Origin: an uncultured Collinsella sp.
GTDB lineage: Bacteria > Actinomycetota > Coriobacteriia > Coriobacteriales > Coriobacteriaceae
Assembly (NCBI GenBank): GCA_934655835.1
Contig: CAKUHM010000066.1
Span: 1 to 7,369 of the forward strand
Length of the DNA stretch: 7,369 bases
Direction of reading: 5' to 3'
The translations under genes were made by a program, and so were the position numbers. This document shows, in pieces, positions 4,568 to 7,369 of this stretch; position 1 is the stretch's first letter; each line of letters starts with the position of its first letter. The notes under the pieces are model-generated. The model did no database searches. It saw nothing but the letters and a program-made list of their open reading frames with translations, and was not told the origin of the DNA.

Positions 4568-6328
4568 GTGGCCGACCAGGACGTCAAGATGCTCATCGAG
4601 CGCATTATGGCCGAGGCCCGGACCCATCAGTCCGCCCGCTTCTCAAACAAAATCTATGCTGACGAGCCGATTCTCAAGACCGGCCGTCAGATGCAGAACT
4701 TCCTCCCCGACCAGTACCGCAAGATGCGCGAGATATCGCGCTGGCAGGATGATCCCAAGGGCGGCGCGGGGCGTTGGCTATCGGAGGCGGAGCTCTTTTA
4801 CCGTCAGGGCCTGCTGATGGCCGACTTCGAGGACGATTGCCCCTACAACGGCACCTTTAAGTCGTACTTTCCTACCTACAACGCCATGAGTGACCGGCAG
4901 CTGCGTGGCTACTTTACCTGGCGCGCCCAAGTGCGTCGCGGCAACATCGAGGAGACATCGACCTCGTTTGCTTTTCTGTATCTTTACGAATTGATCTGCG
5001 ACATTGGCGTCGACGACCCGCTCGATGGCTTTGACAAGATCAAGGGCTTTTGGGATGCCTATCGCGCCTTTGAGCCCGGTATCGACCGGTTCGCACGCGT
5101 ATGGCTGCAGGACTACGCCGTATTCCACGGACTCGATCCCAAGCTGCTACACGACTCTAAAACCGTTGCATTCGACAACGCCCTCATCGAGCTGCGCCGT
5201 GCCGTGCGAGACCTTGTACCCGCGTCGGCTCCGTCGGACCAGGCCCCCAAGCGTCGCAAAGCCTCAGAGCCCACGCTCCCCCTTCCGCCCGACGAGGCGC
5301 GCGAGGAGCGACTCATGGCCGCCATCAATGCGCTCTCCACGTACAACTTGAATAACTCACGGCTCGACCGTTCCCACCATCGCGACCTTCGCCACGTGGC
5401 ATGCGCCGTATATGTCCGCATGGCGCGCTACTATGACACGCATCGAAAGGCCGGCATCGTAGCGAGCTTGTTTGGGGAGGAGACGGCCATGCCCTACACC
5501 ATGTTTGCCTCGGCCGTGTTCTTTGCGCCCGAGCGCCACGAGGACTGCGAATATCGCTTGGACCCCATCCATATCTATCGTTGCCAAAACGGCTTTTGGG
5601 AGTGCATGCGCATTCACGGCAGCAGGCAAAAGAGCAGCAAGCTCGGCGAGATGATGCGTGCCTGCGATCAGCGCTTGCGTCTGGCGCTAGATCCCGCCCA
5701 TCCCCTTAAGGAAGAAAAGGTCCCCAAATATCTGGCCAAGATCATCGATGATGAGATCGTGGCATGGCTTTCGTGGGATGCCGCGCACCAGCCCGTCAAG
5801 ATCGATATCGACCTGAGCCAGCTGGGACACATCCGAAGCGCCGCTGCACAGACGCGCGAGGCGCTTTTGATCGACGAGGAACGCGAGGACGACGCGCTTG
5901 AGGATGCCGAGGCGGCAGGCCCTGGGAAGCCAGAAGCCAGACCCATGACCGAGGCGATTGTCGAGCCGGTCGCGGCGCCCATGGAACAGGACGAGGCCGA
6001 CGAGCCGACCATCTCCACCGAGCAATTTGGCGTCGTAGCCCCGCTCCTCGCACCAGCACCAACACCCGCGACGGCCGCGCCCGCCGACATCACGTCCGCA
6101 CTCGCCCCCGCCGCAGAAGATTATCTTCGCGCGCTGCTCGAGCAAAACGCGGCGCAGGCGGCATCGGCGGTGGCGCGGTCGGGCCAAAGCGAAGATATGC
6201 TCGTCGACAGCATCAACGAGGCCCTCTTTGACCTGGTGGGCGACACCGTTATTGAATTTGGCGCGGCAGGACCGCAGATTATCGAGGACTACGAAGCAGA
6301 CGTGAGAGGATACCTAGACCATGAGTGA
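4568..6328 (+). CDS. TerB-N/TerB-C domain protein, SngA-like component of a Shango-type defence system
   Basis: The 586-residue soluble protein begins with GTG. Residues about 68-195 match the TerB-N domain. Supporting features are the 'RWLSEAELFYRQG' entry helix, 'KSYFPTYNAMSDRQLRGYF' followed by 'WRAQVRRG', 'FLYLYELICDIG', and 'WLQDYAVFHGL'. A Pro/Lys-rich linker (about 218-245) leads to a helical middle region (246-412) that includes 'PKYLAKIIDDEIVAWL'. An acidic then Ala/Pro-rich linker (about 434-515) precedes the C-terminal piece, where 'LVDSINEALFDLVGD' and 'IIEDYEADVRGYL' (545-583) fit the TerB-C domain. TerB-N and TerB-C are known from Ter-related stress systems (Anantharaman and colleagues) and from Shango, where a TerB-domain protein (SngA) works with an ATPase and a helicase against phage. 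The next gene overlaps it by 8 bases. The domain call is firm; the Shango role is inferred from gene order. It is not evidence of tellurite resistance. Confidence 0.85.
   Translation: MADQDVKMLIERIMAEARTHQSARFSNKIYADEPILKTGRQMQNFLPDQYRKMREISRWQDDPKGGAGRWLSEAELFYRQGLLMADFEDDCPYNGTFKSYFPTYNAMSDRQLRGYFTWRAQVRRGNIEETSTSFAFLYLYELICDIGVDDPLDGFDKIKGFWDAYRAFEPGIDRFARVWLQDYAVFHGLDPKLLHDSKTVAFDNALIELRRAVRDLVPASAPSDQAPKRRKASEPTLPLPPDEAREERLMAAINALSTYNLNNSRLDRSHHRDLRHVACAVYVRMARYYDTHRKAGIVASLFGEETAMPYTMFASAVFFAPERHEDCEYRLDPIHIYRCQNGFWECMRIHGSRQKSSKLGEMMRACDQRLRLALDPAHPLKEEKVPKYLAKIIDDEIVAWLSWDAAHQPVKIDIDLSQLGHIRSAAAQTREALLIDEEREDDALEDAEAAGPGKPEARPMTEAIVEPVAAPMEQDEADEPTISTEQFGVVAPLLAPAPTPATAAPADITSALAPAAEDYLRALLEQNAAQAASAVARSGQSEDMLVDSINEALFDLVGDTVIEFGAAGPQIIEDYEADVRGYLDHE
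6305..6310 (+). promoter_or_regulatory. Ribosome binding site AGAGGA for the ATPase gene
   Basis: AGAGGA lies inside the end of the TerB-domain gene, 10 bases before ATG 6321. The spacing is long, so translation may depend partly on coupling through the 8-base gene overlap. Confidence 0.5.
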
Positions 6329-7369
6329 TACCGCATCCGCAGCGCCCCGCGTGCCCAAGCGCGTCGCCGCCGTCATTCTCAACTCGCTCAAGGGCGGCGT
6401 CGTCCCGCGCATCGGCCTTCCCTACATTACCGTAGGCCGCGAGGTCGAGATTCGCGCTCTGCTCACCGATCTGAGCCTTATCGCCGATGGCGGCGCAAGT
6501 TTTCGCTTCCTGGTCGGTCGCTACGGCGCCGGCAAGAGCTTTTTGCTCCAGACCATCCGCACACACGCCATGGGTGAGGGATTCGTCGTCGCCGATGCCG
6601 ACCTTTCCCCCGAGCGCCGCCTGCAGGGTGGCCAGGGCCAGGGTCTGGCCACCTATCGCGAGCTCATCCGCAACATATCGACCAAAACGCGCCCCGAGGG
6701 CGGCGCGCTCAATCTTATCCTGGATCGCTGGGTCGCCTCGTGTGCCGACGCCGACGAGTCGGCCATCAATGCCCAGCTTACCCCGCTCGAAGAAATGGTT
6801 CACGGCTTTGACTTCACCCGCATGCTCCGCCGTTATCGCACGGCCGTCGCAGAGGGAGACGAAGAGACCATGAGCCGCGTGACCAAATGGATTCGCGGCG
6901 AGTACCGCACCAAGAGCGAGGCGCGCGCCGAGCTGGGCTCCTCGACCATCATCAGCGACGACGACTGGTACGACTACGTCAAGCTCATCGCACGCTTTTT
7001 GGTCTGCAGCGGCTACAAGGGCATGCTGGTGCTCATCGACGAACTTGTAAACCTGTACAAGATTCCCAACGCTATCACGCGCCAGTACAACTACGAGAAG
7101 ATCCTGACCATGTACAACGACACGCTGCAAGGCAAGGCGCAGTACTTGGGCATGATTATGGGCGGCACGCCAACCTCTATCGAGGACCGTCGACGCGGCG
7201 TGTTTTCCTATGAAGCCCTGCGCAGCCGTCTCGCCCAGGGCCGTTTTGCGCGCGAGGACCTCAAGGACATGCTTGCGCCCATCATCCGCCTGCAGCCGCT
7301 CACCTATGAGGAGCTACTGGTGCTGATCGAAAAGCTCATGCAGATCCATGCCGGCTACTTTGGCTGGAC
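6321..7369 (+). CDS. DUF2791/BrxD-family P-loop ATPase, SngB-like, truncated by window edge
   Basis: The first 349 residues are present and the frame stays open to the right edge. It starts with ATG 6321, overlapping the TerB-domain gene by 8 bases in another frame. Visible motifs are 'ITVGREVEI' at 36-44, Walker A GRYGAGKS (66-73, Lys72), Walker B GMLVLIDELVNL (234-245, Asp240-Glu241), and MGGTP (280-284) at a sensor-like position. A spacer containing 'GLATYRELI' and 'WYDYVKLIARFL' lies between them. These match the DUF2791 P-loop domain (PF10923), the family of BREX ATPase BrxD and of the ATPase in TerB-associated systems. Family members are about 400-450 residues, so roughly the last quarter is missing. 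It probably hydrolyses ATP in a complex with the TerB-domain protein and a helicase. Family is confident. SngB is the inferred role; BREX is less likely because none of its other genes are in view. Confidence 0.88.
   Translation, partial: MSDTASAAPRVPKRVAAVILNSLKGGVVPRIGLPYITVGREVEIRALLTDLSLIADGGASFRFLVGRYGAGKSFLLQTIRTHAMGEGFVVADADLSPERRLQGGQGQGLATYRELIRNISTKTRPEGGALNLILDRWVASCADADESAINAQLTPLEEMVHGFDFTRMLRRYRTAVAEGDEETMSRVTKWIRGEYRTKSEARAELGSSTIISDDDWYDYVKLIARFLVCSGYKGMLVLIDELVNLYKIPNAITRQYNYEKILTMYNDTLQGKAQYLGMIMGGTPTSIEDRRRGVFSYEALRSRLAQGRFAREDLKDMLAPIIRLQPLTYEELLVLIEKLMQIHAGYFGW

Noticed and set aside
6279..7130. Minus-strand open frame of 283 codons
   Set aside because: It is antisense to the DUF2791 ATPase, which has intact Walker motifs on the plus strand. 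It is a shadow of that gene.
4568..7369. Tellurite resistance operon
   Set aside because: The Ter name comes from the domain family. TerB-N/TerB-C with a DUF2791 ATPase is not the terZABCDE set, and no terC, terD or terZ-like gene is present.
6321..7369. BREX system based on the BrxD-like ATPase
   Set aside because: No brxA, brxC, pglX or pglZ gene is visible. A TerB-N/C neighbour fits the Shango/Ter-type arrangement better, though sequence beyond the edge could change this.

Overview
The window looks like part of a chromosome from a high-GC, Gram-positive gut bacterium of the class Coriobacteriia, most likely Collinsella or a close relative. This is inferred from GC-rich codon use, strong GGAGG-type ribosome binding sites, an LAxTG cell-wall sorting signal, and the general look of the proteins. 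No rRNA, tRNA, insertion sequence or CRISPR array is visible.

Layout. (1) The left edge holds the first 30 codons of a minus-strand gene, probably a FAD-binding oxidoreductase. (2) A gene-poor stretch of about 345 bases follows. It separates this gene from a rightward operon and carries candidate promoters, an 11-base-spaced direct repeat and a perfect hairpin. (3) From 438 to 3643 lie five tightly packed plus-strand genes. They encode a small nuclease-fold-like cytoplasmic protein, a single-pass membrane protein with an extracellular beta-rich domain, a 199-residue secreted beta-rich protein, a tiny LAQTG-anchored wall protein whose predicted mature part is only about 30 residues, and a 476-residue exported protein with two CxxC pairs. 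The module appears to build or decorate the cell surface; none of the five can be named. (4) A DUF554 inner-membrane protein (3762-4478) stands alone behind a 26-base inverted repeat. (5) At 4568 an operon starts behind an extended -10 promoter. Its first gene encodes a TerB-N/TerB-C protein, and its second, overlapping it by 8 bases, encodes a DUF2791/BrxD-type P-loop ATPase that runs off the right edge.

The last pair is the most notable content. A TerB-domain protein followed by a DUF2791 ATPase is the arrangement of the Ter-related systems and matches the first two genes of the Shango anti-phage system (SngA, SngB). The expected third gene, a DEAD/DEAH-type helicase (SngC), would lie just beyond the window. 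The surface module is the least described part and may be a little-studied Coriobacteriia system.
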